In this document: positions 1 through 7,277 of the stretch, piece after piece
How the letters are laid out: every line of letters starts with the position of its first letter
Numbering within the stretch: the first letter of the stretch is position 1
Origin: Methanobacteriota archaeon
GTDB lineage: Archaea; Methanobacteriota; Methanobacteria; Methanobacteriales; Methanobacteriaceae
Direction: 5' to 3'
Assembly (NCBI GenBank): GCA_023434825.1
Contig: JAEYSH010000102.1
Span: 1-28,722 of the forward strand
Length of the DNA stretch: 28,722 bases
Notes under the pieces: generated by a model
What the model saw: only the letters and a program-made list of their open reading frames with translations
Database searches by the model: none
Told to the model about the DNA's origin: nothing
Program-made: the position numbers and the translations under genes

Positions 1-411
1 GTTCTACTTGCCATATTTTGGAGAGTTAATCACGGCCAATATTATTATATAAAACGTCTTAATACTTCTCTTTTGTGGATAACTGTAATATGGCTTCTGT
101 TTGTAGCTCTTGTCCCTTTTTCAACATCTTTAACTGGAGAATATGGTTATTTAACATCTGCTGAGGTATTTTTTGGTCTTAATTTACTTTTAATTGGTTT
201 ATTTTCAGCTTTAACATGGTATTATGCCACAGAAAAAAATCTAGTTGGAGATGAATTAAGCTGGAAGGAAATAAAACGCATTAGAAAATTAAATTTAGTT
301 TTACCTATTGTTTCTCTAATAGCCATTTTGATTGCTTTGATAGCTCCTTCATGGAGTGGAATGGCATATATTTTAATTCCAATCTTTCTAAATATTATGG
401 GTAAAGATTAG
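1..411 (+). CDS. TMEM175-family (DUF1211) membrane channel protein, 5' end missing
   Basis: The frame is open from the first base of the window, so this is the 3' part of a gene that begins upstream; the first in-window start-like codon (TTG at 73) is internal. The visible 136 residues show FWRVNHGQYYYIKR, then a hydrophobic stretch with LFVALVPFSTSLTGEYGY, which is the hallmark of the second half of DUF1211/TMEM175 proteins (typically FWxxHH... then LxPFPTxLxGEY). Further hydrophobic segments follow, and the C terminus is short. Family members are potassium-permeable channels in the cytoplasmic membrane with six segments per repeat. The family assignment is fairly safe from the motif; channel activity and ion choice are inferred from the family. 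The next gene points the other way. Confidence 0.8.
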   Translation, partial: VLLAIFWRVNHGQYYYIKRLNTSLLWITVIWLLFVALVPFSTSLTGEYGYLTSAEVFFGLNLLLIGLFSALTWYYATEKNLVGDELSWKEIKRIRKLNLVLPIVSLIAILIALIAPSWSGMAYILIPIFLNIMGKD

Positions 412-470
412 GAATTATAAAAACAATAAAGTGAAGATAGAGATATAAATTAAAAACTAGGTCTAGAAAA

Positions 471-1235
471 TTAAGTATTTTTTAAATTAAAGTTATAATA
501 AGAGTTATTTTGTATGTAAAACATGTAAATATCTGAAATATAACTTATTTCAACTATTACGCTTTTTAATTTAAGATCCACAACATGTCCTCCAGTGTTT
601 CTCCCATCATTAATGTAGTGGAAGTGGTAATCATTGAGATTTAAACTACTTGCGGATGCAGGATACCAGAACCCCACCATTGTCCCATTTACATTTTCTA
701 AATTAAAAATAGATTGTGTTTTTAATGCTTCAGTTAAATTAGGATATGGTTGGCTTTGTTCTTGAGGGCTTCTTGCTTTTATATAATCGTAGGTTCCCAT
801 TATTTTGAAGCAATAAACTAAATTTTTTGAGGGAACAGTTGCATTTAAAAAGGCCATTAATTGGGTGTAATTCATGGATTCATTAATAAATATTGATTTA
901 TTTGGCTTGAAATATAAAACCATAGCGTATGGCACAGTTTCAGAATCATTTACTCTGTAAATAGTACCATTTGATTTTATTTGATAAATTATGCCATTTA
1001 ATTCAATCATTTCTCCATCAAGACCATTAAAAGTACCTATACCTGTATTTCCATATTTTTTTAGTTCTCCAACACTAAAATTACTTCCAAAATTACCTTC
1101 AGATAAATAATTTAATGTGCTTACTTGAAAAACAGAACTATAATCATCTATATTTGATGAATTACTGTAAGAAGCAGCTAATCCAAGAAATAATATTAAA
1201 ATGATTCCTGGAAGCAGGTATTTTTTCAAAAACAT
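471..1235 (-). CDS. budA: alpha-acetolactate decarboxylase, predicted exported
   Basis: Acetolactate decarboxylase (EC 4.1.1.5) converts 2-acetolactate to acetoin. The 254-residue protein has an N-terminal signal-like segment (Lys-rich start, then about 16 hydrophobic residues) with no lipobox Cys. It then shows DGEMIELNGIIYQ (Glu75), Arg155 in KAR, and the HFHYINDGRNTGGH motif with His204, His206 and His217. The H-x-H-x10-H spacing equals that of the three zinc ligands of the Bacillus brevis enzyme (His191, 193, 204), so the active site looks intact. Many N-glycosylation sequons (NxS/T) fit an extracellular protein. No Shine-Dalgarno precedes the ATG; a TATA box about 27 bases upstream suggests a leaderless mRNA. 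It stands alone, without acetolactate synthase nearby. What an exported form does in a methanogen is unclear. Confidence 0.88.
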   Translation of the reverse strand: MFLKKYLLPGIILILFLGLAASYSNSSNIDDYSSVFQVSTLNYLSEGNFGSNFSVGELKKYGNTGIGTFNGLDGEMIELNGIIYQIKSNGTIYRVNDSETVPYAMVLYFKPNKSIFINESMNYTQLMAFLNATVPSKNLVYCFKIMGTYDYIKARSPQEQSQPYPNLTEALKTQSIFNLENVNGTMVGFWYPASASSLNLNDYHFHYINDGRNTGGHVVDLKLKSVIVEISYISDIYMFYIQNNSYYNFNLKNT

Positions 1236-1257
1236 AAAAACATGTTATAAAAAACAA

Positions 1258-1266
1258 TTATATAAA
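1258..1266 (-). promoter_or_regulatory. TATA box of the acetolactate decarboxylase gene
   Basis: Read on the minus strand this is TTTATATAA, centred about 27 bases before the ATG at 1235. An archaeal TATA box lies about 26 bases before the transcription start, so transcription would begin at or next to the start codon. That agrees with the absence of a ribosome binding site. Inferred from sequence and spacing only. Confidence 0.5.
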
Positions 1267-1311
1267 GATTTAGATTAAATGGGAATAAGAAGGATTTTTG
1301 GAGGTATTATA

Positions 1312-1503
1312 ATGAGCTGTTATATTAGATACATGAAAGATACCTTAAAAGAAATAGATATTGAGCCAGAGACTAAAGAAGAAAGGAAACATATAGATTT
1401 AACTATTAGGGGAATTATAGGTAAAAAAGAAGATGATAAATGTAATATAGTATGGAAAGAAGTCAAAAACTGGCTTCAAAAACCAAAAAGAAGGATGAAT
1501 TAA
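1312..1503 (+). CDS. small charged protein, function unknown (63 aa)
   Basis: An upstream in-frame ATG exists at 1279, but a strong GGAGGT at 1300-1305 lies six bases before the ATG at 1312, so the protein most likely begins MSCYIRYMKDTLKE. The 63 residues are soluble, rich in Lys and Glu and largely helical. The layout is a Cys near the N terminus, a central basic/acidic helix with ERKHIDLTIRGIIG, a second Cys in DDKCNIVWKEVKNWL, and a basic tail. I recall small proteins of this general form (MSCYIRHLK...) in methanogens but cannot name a family or function. It is followed by a convergent HAD gene only 28 bases away. Confidence 0.7.
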   Translation: MSCYIRYMKDTLKEIDIEPETKEERKHIDLTIRGIIGKKEDDKCNIVWKEVKNWLQKPKRRMN

Positions 1504-1531
1504 TGGAAAAATTGAAATCAAATCTATAAAA

Positions 1532-2332
1532 TTAAAATTCAATTTCTAATAATTGACTTATATTGCTAATAACCTTATCTACCGCGCCATACAACTTAGC
1601 TGGATTATTCTCTTTTTGTTGTTCAGTTAAAACACCTATATCTGCTTCCTCAAGGGCAAAAATATCATTAACACTATTTCCAACCATCATAACTTTGTAA
1701 TTTTCTTTTAATTCCTTTACAATTTCCATTTTTTTCCACGCGTGGGCTGTATCAAATACATTTTCACGAGGTATTCCAATAAATTCTGCAAGCTTTTGGA
1801 GTGAACCTTTTCTATCTCCTGAAGCTATGAAAATGTCAATATCACGTTTTTGAAGCTCTTTTACTACATCTATAACTTCTGGAAATACTTTTCCACCCGA
1901 AGATATGGTAAATTCAATTTTCTTTAAATTAAGAGCTACTATGATCCCTGATCCGCTGCATATCTGTACGTTATATTTTTTATCCCTAACGGCTTGAATT
2001 GTGTCCTGAATATCTTTTACCTGGGACTTGTCATCTTTAATAGCAGCCATAAGTTCTTCTTTTTCAATTTCTTTAGAGGAGTAACTTATAGAAATATCGA
2101 TTTTGTTTCTATTAATGAATTCAAATATAGTTTGATTGGGTTTTGCATTTATTATACATTTTGCAGGGTCTGTCTGTAAAACAACCAGTGCTCTATGAAT
2201 ACCATTATCAACAAGGTCAAGAGAGCTAATAGTATCGCAAATTAAGCCTGTTTGAACATCTTTTAAAACACGATATCTTTCAATTAGTGTCCCTGAGTTA
2301 TCAAATACCACTGCTTTTTTCTTTTTTGACAT
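1532..2332 (-). CDS. HAD-superfamily phosphatase, soluble P-type ATPase-like
   Basis: The 266-residue protein carries all HAD motifs: motif I VVFDNSGTL with Asp11, motif II ASGD (161-163), a Lys pair at 190-191 as motif III, and motif IV VGNSVNDIFAL (208-213). Motif I is D-N-S-G-T rather than the D-x-D-G-T of common phosphatases and so resembles the DKTGT of P-type ATPases, but no membrane segments are present. Soluble archaeal proteins of this kind are known as P-type ATPase-like phosphatases; the substrate is unknown. Residues 20-120 form an insert unlike the usual small cap. The start is supported by AAGGAG seven bases before ATG. It diverges from the 49-aa gene at 2521. Confidence 0.78.
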   Translation of the reverse strand: MSKKKKAVVFDNSGTLIERYRVLKDVQTGLICDTISSLDLVDNGIHRALVVLQTDPAKCIINAKPNQTIFEFINRNKIDISISYSSKEIEKEELMAAIKDDKSQVKDIQDTIQAVRDKKYNVQICSGSGIIVALNLKKIEFTISSGGKVFPEVIDVVKELQKRDIDIFIASGDRKGSLQKLAEFIGIPRENVFDTAHAWKKMEIVKELKENYKVMMVGNSVNDIFALEEADIGVLTEQQKENNPAKLYGAVDKVISNISQLLEIEF

Positions 2333-2520
2333 TTAAGAGCTCCTTGCAATATTATTAGTAGTTAATTATTTTATTTTAAATTTTTTTTATACAACATTAT
2401 TACTGGTTTTTCATAGTTTAAAGTGCTTATTATTTGATAAAATTACAACATAGTATTAATAAATAATTATAAATAATTAATAAATCTTACTATTACTATA
2501 GCTTATTGGGAGAGGATTTA

Positions 2521-2670
2521 TTGGAAATTAGAATTAAAGTTGAAGAAAATGAAGCACCTTCAAAAATTCAAAATTTATTAAATAATGGTCTAAAAGGTAA
2601 ATACGTTTTACAATCTATCACTCAAGATACAAAAAGAGGAGAACATGTTTTTAGATATAAAAAGAGATAA
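2521..2670 (+). CDS. small basic protein, function unknown (49 aa, TTG start)
   Basis: A TTG at 2521 preceded by GGGAGAGG (about five bases away) opens a 49-codon frame ending in TAA. The product begins MEIRIKVEEN and ends HVFRYKKR. It alternates charged and hydrophobic residues in a pattern suggesting a small beta/alpha fold and has no Cys or membrane segment. Support comes from the ribosome binding site, sensible codon use and the fact that it exactly fills the gap between a divergent and a convergent gene (20 bases to the stop of the LysE gene). I do not recognise a family. Confidence 0.55.
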   Translation: MEIRIKVEENEAPSKIQNLLNNGLKGKYVLQSITQDTKRGEHVFRYKKR

Positions 2671-2690
2671 CGGAGTTATAAAAATTTAAG

Positions 2691-3326
2691 TTAAAAAAAT
2701 AGTTTTAGTTGTGATAAGATAAAATAAGCCCCCAATAAAACCAGAAATATCCCACATATTACCATCACAGTTCTATAGGTTTTATCATTCATTATTTTTG
2801 ATCCTCTGCTTGAGAAAAATGATACTATGCTGAACCATGATAAATCAGCAGACCAGTGGCCAATAATAAACCCTATTAATCCTATAATGCCTGCAAGCTC
2901 AAGTCCTTTGAACATAAATGCACATCCGACTGTAGCCCACCAGATATAAAAAAAGGGGTTAGTGATGCTGGTTATAATTCCACCCATAATAGAGCCGTAT
3001 TTTTGGGTGTTTTCGTTATTTTTAATATCTGATAATTTTTCATCTGTTTTTGAAATATTATATCCCATAAAAATGAGAACGAGACCTCCAAATACTCCAA
3101 TCATGAAAACTGCAGTTTGTGATCCTATAATCCAGCTTAAACCTGCTAAAATTGCTATCATTATGATTAATTCAGTTATAAAATGGCCTAATATTACAAG
3201 TGGACCTGCTTTAAATCCTTTCTTTACTGAATCTGAAATGGTAACTGTAAGCATAGGTCCTGGAACCATTGCGCCTGATAATCCAACTCCGAATGAAGTT
3301 AAAGCAAATAATACTGTTTCAATCAA
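2691..3326 (-). CDS. LysE/RhtB-family amino acid exporter
   Basis: A 211-residue membrane protein with about six hydrophobic segments and the N-terminal LysE-family signature GLSGAMVPGPMLTVTI, followed by a second conserved Gly-rich helix (LIFMGYNI) and SITNPFFYIWWATVG near the middle. The family exports amino acids or related small molecules across the cytoplasmic membrane, usually driven by the proton gradient. The start is TTG at 3326, set by AGTGAT four bases upstream; no better in-frame start exists. It is the last gene of a same-strand run with alanine dehydrogenase and a 55-aa protein, which hints that alanine or a similar amino acid is the cargo, but this is only inference from position. 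Confidence 0.85.
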   Translation of the reverse strand: MIETVLFALTSFGVGLSGAMVPGPMLTVTISDSVKKGFKAGPLVILGHFITELIIMIAILAGLSWIIGSQTAVFMIGVFGGLVLIFMGYNISKTDEKLSDIKNNENTQKYGSIMGGIITSITNPFFYIWWATVGCAFMFKGLELAGIIGLIGFIIGHWSADLSWFSIVSFFSSRGSKIMNDKTYRTVMVICGIFLVLLGAYFILSQLKLFF

Positions 3327-3367
3327 TTAAATCACTAAAATTAAAAAAATAAGTTATATATGTTTAA

Positions 3368-3535
3368 TTATCCACATTTGTTTAAAACCTTCATTATCTC
3401 TGATAAATGATAATCAATAGTTTCAATTTGTTCTTTATTCAACGATTTTGTTCGCATTAAAATCCTGAATCGTTCAAAAACATGTCCCATCTTATTTAAT
3501 ACTTCATTTGTTGATATTTTCTTTTCCTGGAACAT
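3368..3535 (-). CDS. small helical protein, function unknown (55 aa)
   Basis: An ATG at 3535 preceded by GGTGTTTAG (a GGTG ribosome binding site like that of several neighbours) opens a frame of 55 codons ending in TAA. The product starts MFQEKKISTNEVLNK and ends EIMKVLNKCG. It is predicted to be two or three amphipathic helices with no membrane segment. It sits between the alanine dehydrogenase (77 bases upstream) and the LysE exporter (41 bases downstream) on the same strand, so the three may be co-transcribed. No family recognised; a regulatory or chaperone-like role would be guesswork. Confidence 0.6.
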   Translation of the reverse strand: MFQEKKISTNEVLNKMGHVFERFRILMRTKSLNKEQIETIDYHLSEIMKVLNKCG

Positions 3536-3612
3536 CTAAACACCATTTCATAGTTTGTTTTTAATGCAAATAAACTTTACTGTATATTCATCTAAATGAA
3601 AAGATAAATTAC

Positions 3613-4605
3613 CTATTGGAGGAAATTCATCTTCTGGCCCACTCCCTGTTTAATGGCTTTTTCATAAACATTCCATGCTGTTACAATATCTTGAACTGCA
3701 AGTCCAGTTGAATCGAATACGGTAATCTCATTATCTGAGGTTCTACCAGGGACAGAACCAATTATAACATCTCCTATTTTACCGATAACATCACTTCTTC
3801 TTAAAAGGCCTTCATGAACTGGAATATTAATTTCACCGCTGTGGCTTGCCTGATCCCAGCAGTCGATAAATACTTTAGCTTTTTGAATAATATGGCTGTC
3901 TAATTCCTGTTTACCTGGTGCATCAGCACCCATAGCATTAATATGTGTTCCAGCATCCACCCATTTAGATTTAACTACGGGTTCACGTGAAGGTGTTGTG
4001 GTTAAAAGGACATCAGATCCCTTAACAGCTTCTTTAATAGTGTCAACGGCCTTTACATCAATTCCATATTTTTCGGAAGCTTCTTCCGCGAAATTTTCTC
4101 TTGTTTGGCATGTTCTGCATGAAACTTTAACTTCTTTAATATCCATTACTTCACTTATTGCTTCAAGTCCAGTTGCTGCTTGAACTCCGGCTCCAACCAG
4201 TCCAACTACTTCAGAATTGTCTCTTGCAAGATATTTTGTAGCAACTCCTGCTGCCGCGCCTGTTCTCATGTTTGTAATCCATGTTCCGTCCATGACTGAA
4301 ATTGGAAATCCAGTTTCAGGATCTACAAGTTCTATCATTGCCATTACGGTAGGTAAACCAAATTTCCTTGGATTATCTGGATGTACGTTAACGTTTTTTA
4401 CTCCTGATTCATCCATACCTCGAATGAAACAGGGCATGATTCTTAAATCTCCTTTGAATTTTTTGTAAAATAAATATTTTTTAGCCGGCATTTGGACCTT
4501 ACGTGCTGCATGAACCTCATATGCAGTTTCTACGCTTTCTATAACTTCTTTCATGTTTATAAGGCTACTAATTTGGCTTTGATTTAACAATATTGTTTCA
4601 TGCAT
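3613..4605 (-). CDS. ala: archaeal alanine dehydrogenase (ornithine cyclodeaminase/mu-crystallin family)
   Basis: This 330-residue protein belongs to the ornithine cyclodeaminase / mu-crystallin family, whose archaeal branch includes NAD-dependent alanine dehydrogenase (alanine + NAD+ + H2O to pyruvate + NH4+ + NADH). Visible marks: GDLRIMPCFI, the substrate-binding stretch GLPTVMAMIELVDPETG, MDGTWITNMRTGAAAGVATKYLA, the Rossmann motif VGLVGAGVQA, the TTTPSREPVV loop, and NAMGADAPGKQELD. The frame extends to a GTG at 4614, but that GTG is part of the GAGGTG ribosome binding site; the ATG at 4605 (MHETILL) is the better start. Ornithine cyclodeaminase or another imino-acid reductase cannot be excluded by sequence alone. 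It leads a run with a 55-aa gene and a LysE-type exporter. Confidence 0.8.
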   Translation of the reverse strand: MHETILLNQSQISSLINMKEVIESVETAYEVHAARKVQMPAKKYLFYKKFKGDLRIMPCFIRGMDESGVKNVNVHPDNPRKFGLPTVMAMIELVDPETGFPISVMDGTWITNMRTGAAAGVATKYLARDNSEVVGLVGAGVQAATGLEAISEVMDIKEVKVSCRTCQTRENFAEEASEKYGIDVKAVDTIKEAVKGSDVLLTTTPSREPVVKSKWVDAGTHINAMGADAPGKQELDSHIIQKAKVFIDCWDQASHSGEINIPVHEGLLRRSDVIGKIGDVIIGSVPGRTSDNEITVFDSTGLAVQDIVTAWNVYEKAIKQGVGQKMNFLQ

Positions 4606-4948
4606 CAAATACACCTCTTATTAATATTGTAACTATTTGTTTTTATATTCTATTAAATATTCCTATTTGTGTATATAATTACACTAATTGTGAAATGAAT
4701 ATTTAATAATTAGATTGTATTGGGCATCGTTTTAATAAAAAACATTTTTCTTTATATTTTAGAATTAAAAATTTAAGTCCAGTAAAAGTTTAAAATAGTT
4801 TTTTTGTCATTTTACTGATTTTTAACTCATTTAAAAAGTATTTATTTAAGAATTAACGGTTATAATAGTATATTATTAAACATTTCTGAAGATAAATTAT
4901 TCGTAATGATATAGATTAAAAAATTTAAGAAATAAATAAAGGATTCAG
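4606..4948. other. AT-rich divergent promoter region, 343 bases
   Basis: Lies between the divergent alanine dehydrogenase and DUF1624 genes. It holds a plausible minus-strand TATA box (GAATATAAAAA around 4640-4652) for the alanine dehydrogenase and several AT-rich tracts on the plus strand that could serve the DUF1624 gene. I see no convincing ORF, RNA gene or long repeat. Confidence 0.5.
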
Positions 4949-5719
4949 ATGAATATTGATTTAAACAAGCGATTCTGGGAAGTAGATTCTTTAAGGGGCA
5001 TTGCAATAGTAATGATGGTGACATTTCACCTTATTTTCGACCTTTATTACTTTGGAGTATACAATTTTGACGTTCATTCTGGATTTTTATGGTGGTTTGC
5101 ACGTATAACCGCATCTATGTTTATTTTTCTTGTAGGTGTTTCATTAAGTCTTAGCTATTCAAGAACGATCTTAAAAGGAAATTACGGAACTCAAAATCAG
5201 CTTTTTTTCAAATATTTAAAAAGAGGACTTAAAATATTTGGATATGGGCTTATAATAACAGCAGTAACATGGATATTCATTGGAAATGGATTTATCATCT
5301 TTGGAATCCTGCATCTTATTGGAATAGCTATTATTCTGGAGTATCCATTTTTAAAACGTAAATATATAAATTTAATTTTGGGTTCTTTTTTTATTGCAGC
5401 AGGAATTTATTTAATGAGCTTTACATTTGATTTTTATGGGCTTTTATGGCTTGGATTTACTCCTTATAATTTTTATACTCTTGATTACTTCCCGTTATTG
5501 CCTTGGTTAGGTGTAGTGTCGTTGGGGATATTTTTAGGAAATACACTTTATGAAAATTATAATAGACGTTTTAAATTACCTGATCTGTCAAAAAATGTGT
5601 TGATAAAATTTTCAGGTTTTTTAGGGAAACATTCGCTGCTTATTTACTTAATTCACCAGCCAATATTACTTTTTATCCTTTATCTTTTTGGATATTTAGA
5701 TCCAAATTATTTCTTTTAA
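4949..5719 (+). CDS. DUF1624 / heparan-alpha-glucosaminide N-acetyltransferase-like membrane protein
   Basis: A 256-residue polytopic membrane protein. The N terminus RFWEVDSLRGIAIVMMVTFHLIFDLYYFG is the DUF1624 signature, with the conserved D-S-x-R-G and a His in the first membrane helix; it is shared with the transmembrane acyltransferases related to HGSNAT. Roughly seven hydrophobic helices follow, including MFIFLVGVSLSLSYSR and a C-terminal HSLLIYLIHQPILL with a second conserved His. Family members are thought to move acyl groups across the membrane onto sugars, but the archaeal substrate is unknown. AAGGATT lies before the ATG. It appears to be a single-gene unit. Confidence 0.82.
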   Translation: MNIDLNKRFWEVDSLRGIAIVMMVTFHLIFDLYYFGVYNFDVHSGFLWWFARITASMFIFLVGVSLSLSYSRTILKGNYGTQNQLFFKYLKRGLKIFGYGLIITAVTWIFIGNGFIIFGILHLIGIAIILEYPFLKRKYINLILGSFFIAAGIYLMSFTFDFYGLLWLGFTPYNFYTLDYFPLLPWLGVVSLGIFLGNTLYENYNRRFKLPDLSKNVLIKFSGFLGKHSLLIYLIHQPILLFILYLFGYLDPNYFF

Positions 5720-5858
5720 AGAACCCGCTTTGTAAAATAAATCATAATAAAATTTTTATAATTTAAGTTTTTATAGTTGGCCAATAATATTTACTAATAT
5801 CTATAAAATTTAAAATCAATATTTAAAATAACTAAATTTTACATTCATAGGTGTGGGC

Positions 5859-7223
5859 ATGAATATCATAAATAAGGAACGATCAATTAAAAATCATGAA
5901 ATAACAGCACTAGATAACTTAGAAGAATCATTAAAAAACATTAAAAGTAAAAATGATAAAATTAATGCATTTTTAGAAGTAAAAGAAGAAGAAGCTGTTG
6001 AAGCTGCGCAAAAAGTTGATGCAAAAATTAAAAAAGGCGAAAAAGTTGGAAAACTCGCCGGTTTAACCATTGGAGTTAAAAGCAATATTAATATTGAAGA
6101 TTTTATAATTTCAGCCGCTTCTAAAACTCTTGAAAATTACATTGGAAGCTATGACGCTACTGTAATTAAAAGAATCAGGGATGAAGACGGTATCATTCTT
6201 GGAACAACTAATATGGATGAGTTTGCAGCGGGAAGCTCAACTGAAACTTCTTATTATGGAGTAACAGACAATCCTGCAGCTCCTGGAAGAATTCCCGGCG
6301 GTTCAAGCGGAGGTAGTGCAGCAGCAGTTGCAGCACAAATGTGTGATTTATCTCTTGGTTCAGATACTGGAGGTTCTATAAGGAATCCTGCGTCTCATTG
6401 TGGAGTTATGGGGTTTAAATCAACTTATGGTGTTGTTTCAAGGCAAGGTTTACTTGATCTAGCTATGAGTCTTGAACAAATTGGTCCATTTGCTCAAGAC
6501 GCTAGTGGAATTGCTTTAATGCTTGATTCCATTGCTGGATATGATCTAAAAGAGTGTATGACCTTAAAAGATACTCCTGATTTTGAAGGAATTACTGAAA
6601 ATACTCAAGAAATCATGAAAGGAATGAAAGTGGGTGTAGTAAAGGAATTCTTTGATGTATCTGATGATAGGATAGTTAATATAATTGAAGGAAGGATCGA
6701 TGAAATGCAGGAGATGGGTGCAGAAGTAGTTGAATTAAGCTTCAAATATCTTGATTTATGCATTCCAACTTATTACCTCATAAACTATGTTGAATTCTTC
6801 TCTGCTACAAGAAAATATGATGGTCGAAAATATGGATCCAGAATAGAAGAAGTTTGTGGAGAAGAAGTTTTAAGAAGAATACACACTGGTTCTTACATCA
6901 GTCAGAAAGAATACAGCGGTAAATACTATAAAAAAGCATTGCAGGCAAGATCACTTATTAGAAAAGAAATTACGAACCTTTTAAATGGTGTAGATGCTTT
7001 AGTTAGTCCAACAGTTCCAAAGCTTCCGCACAAGCTTGGTGAATCATTAGATCCTATGGAAATGTATGCATATGATGTTTTAACAGTTATAGCAAACCTT
7101 GCAGGAATTCCGGCAGGAAGCATGAAGGCTGGAGAAGTAGATGGAATTCCAGTTGGTCTCCAGATGCAGGGAAAGCCACTGGATGATGCCAAAATAATTC
7201 AGATGATGGCAGCACTTGAATGA
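5859..7223 (+). CDS. gatA: Asp-tRNA(Asn)/Glu-tRNA(Gln) amidotransferase subunit A
   Basis: GatA is the amidase subunit of GatCAB. It releases ammonia from glutamine (or asparagine) for conversion of Asp-tRNA(Asn) to Asn-tRNA(Asn); in archaea Gln-tRNA is made by GatDE instead. The amidase-signature Ser-cisSer-Lys triad is intact: Lys74 in IGVKSNIN, Ser139 in PGGSSGGSAAAVA, and Ser163 in GSDTGGSIRNPASH. The 454 residues are normal for archaeal GatA. The frame reaches a GTG at 5853, but AGGTG at 5849-5853 is the ribosome binding site for the ATG at 5859 (MNIINKERS). gatB and gatC are not in the window. The CobB-like gene follows 54 bases downstream on the same strand. Confidence 0.95.
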   Translation: MNIINKERSIKNHEITALDNLEESLKNIKSKNDKINAFLEVKEEEAVEAAQKVDAKIKKGEKVGKLAGLTIGVKSNINIEDFIISAASKTLENYIGSYDATVIKRIRDEDGIILGTTNMDEFAAGSSTETSYYGVTDNPAAPGRIPGGSSGGSAAAVAAQMCDLSLGSDTGGSIRNPASHCGVMGFKSTYGVVSRQGLLDLAMSLEQIGPFAQDASGIALMLDSIAGYDLKECMTLKDTPDFEGITENTQEIMKGMKVGVVKEFFDVSDDRIVNIIEGRIDEMQEMGAEVVELSFKYLDLCIPTYYLINYVEFFSATRKYDGRKYGSRIEEVCGEEVLRRIHTGSYISQKEYSGKYYKKALQARSLIRKEITNLLNGVDALVSPTVPKLPHKLGESLDPMEMYAYDVLTVIANLAGIPAGSMKAGEVDGIPVGLQMQGKPLDDAKIIQMMAALE

Positions 7224-7277
7224 ATTCAATAATTCATTTCTTATTTTTTATTTAGATCGTAATTCAAAAGTGGAAAA

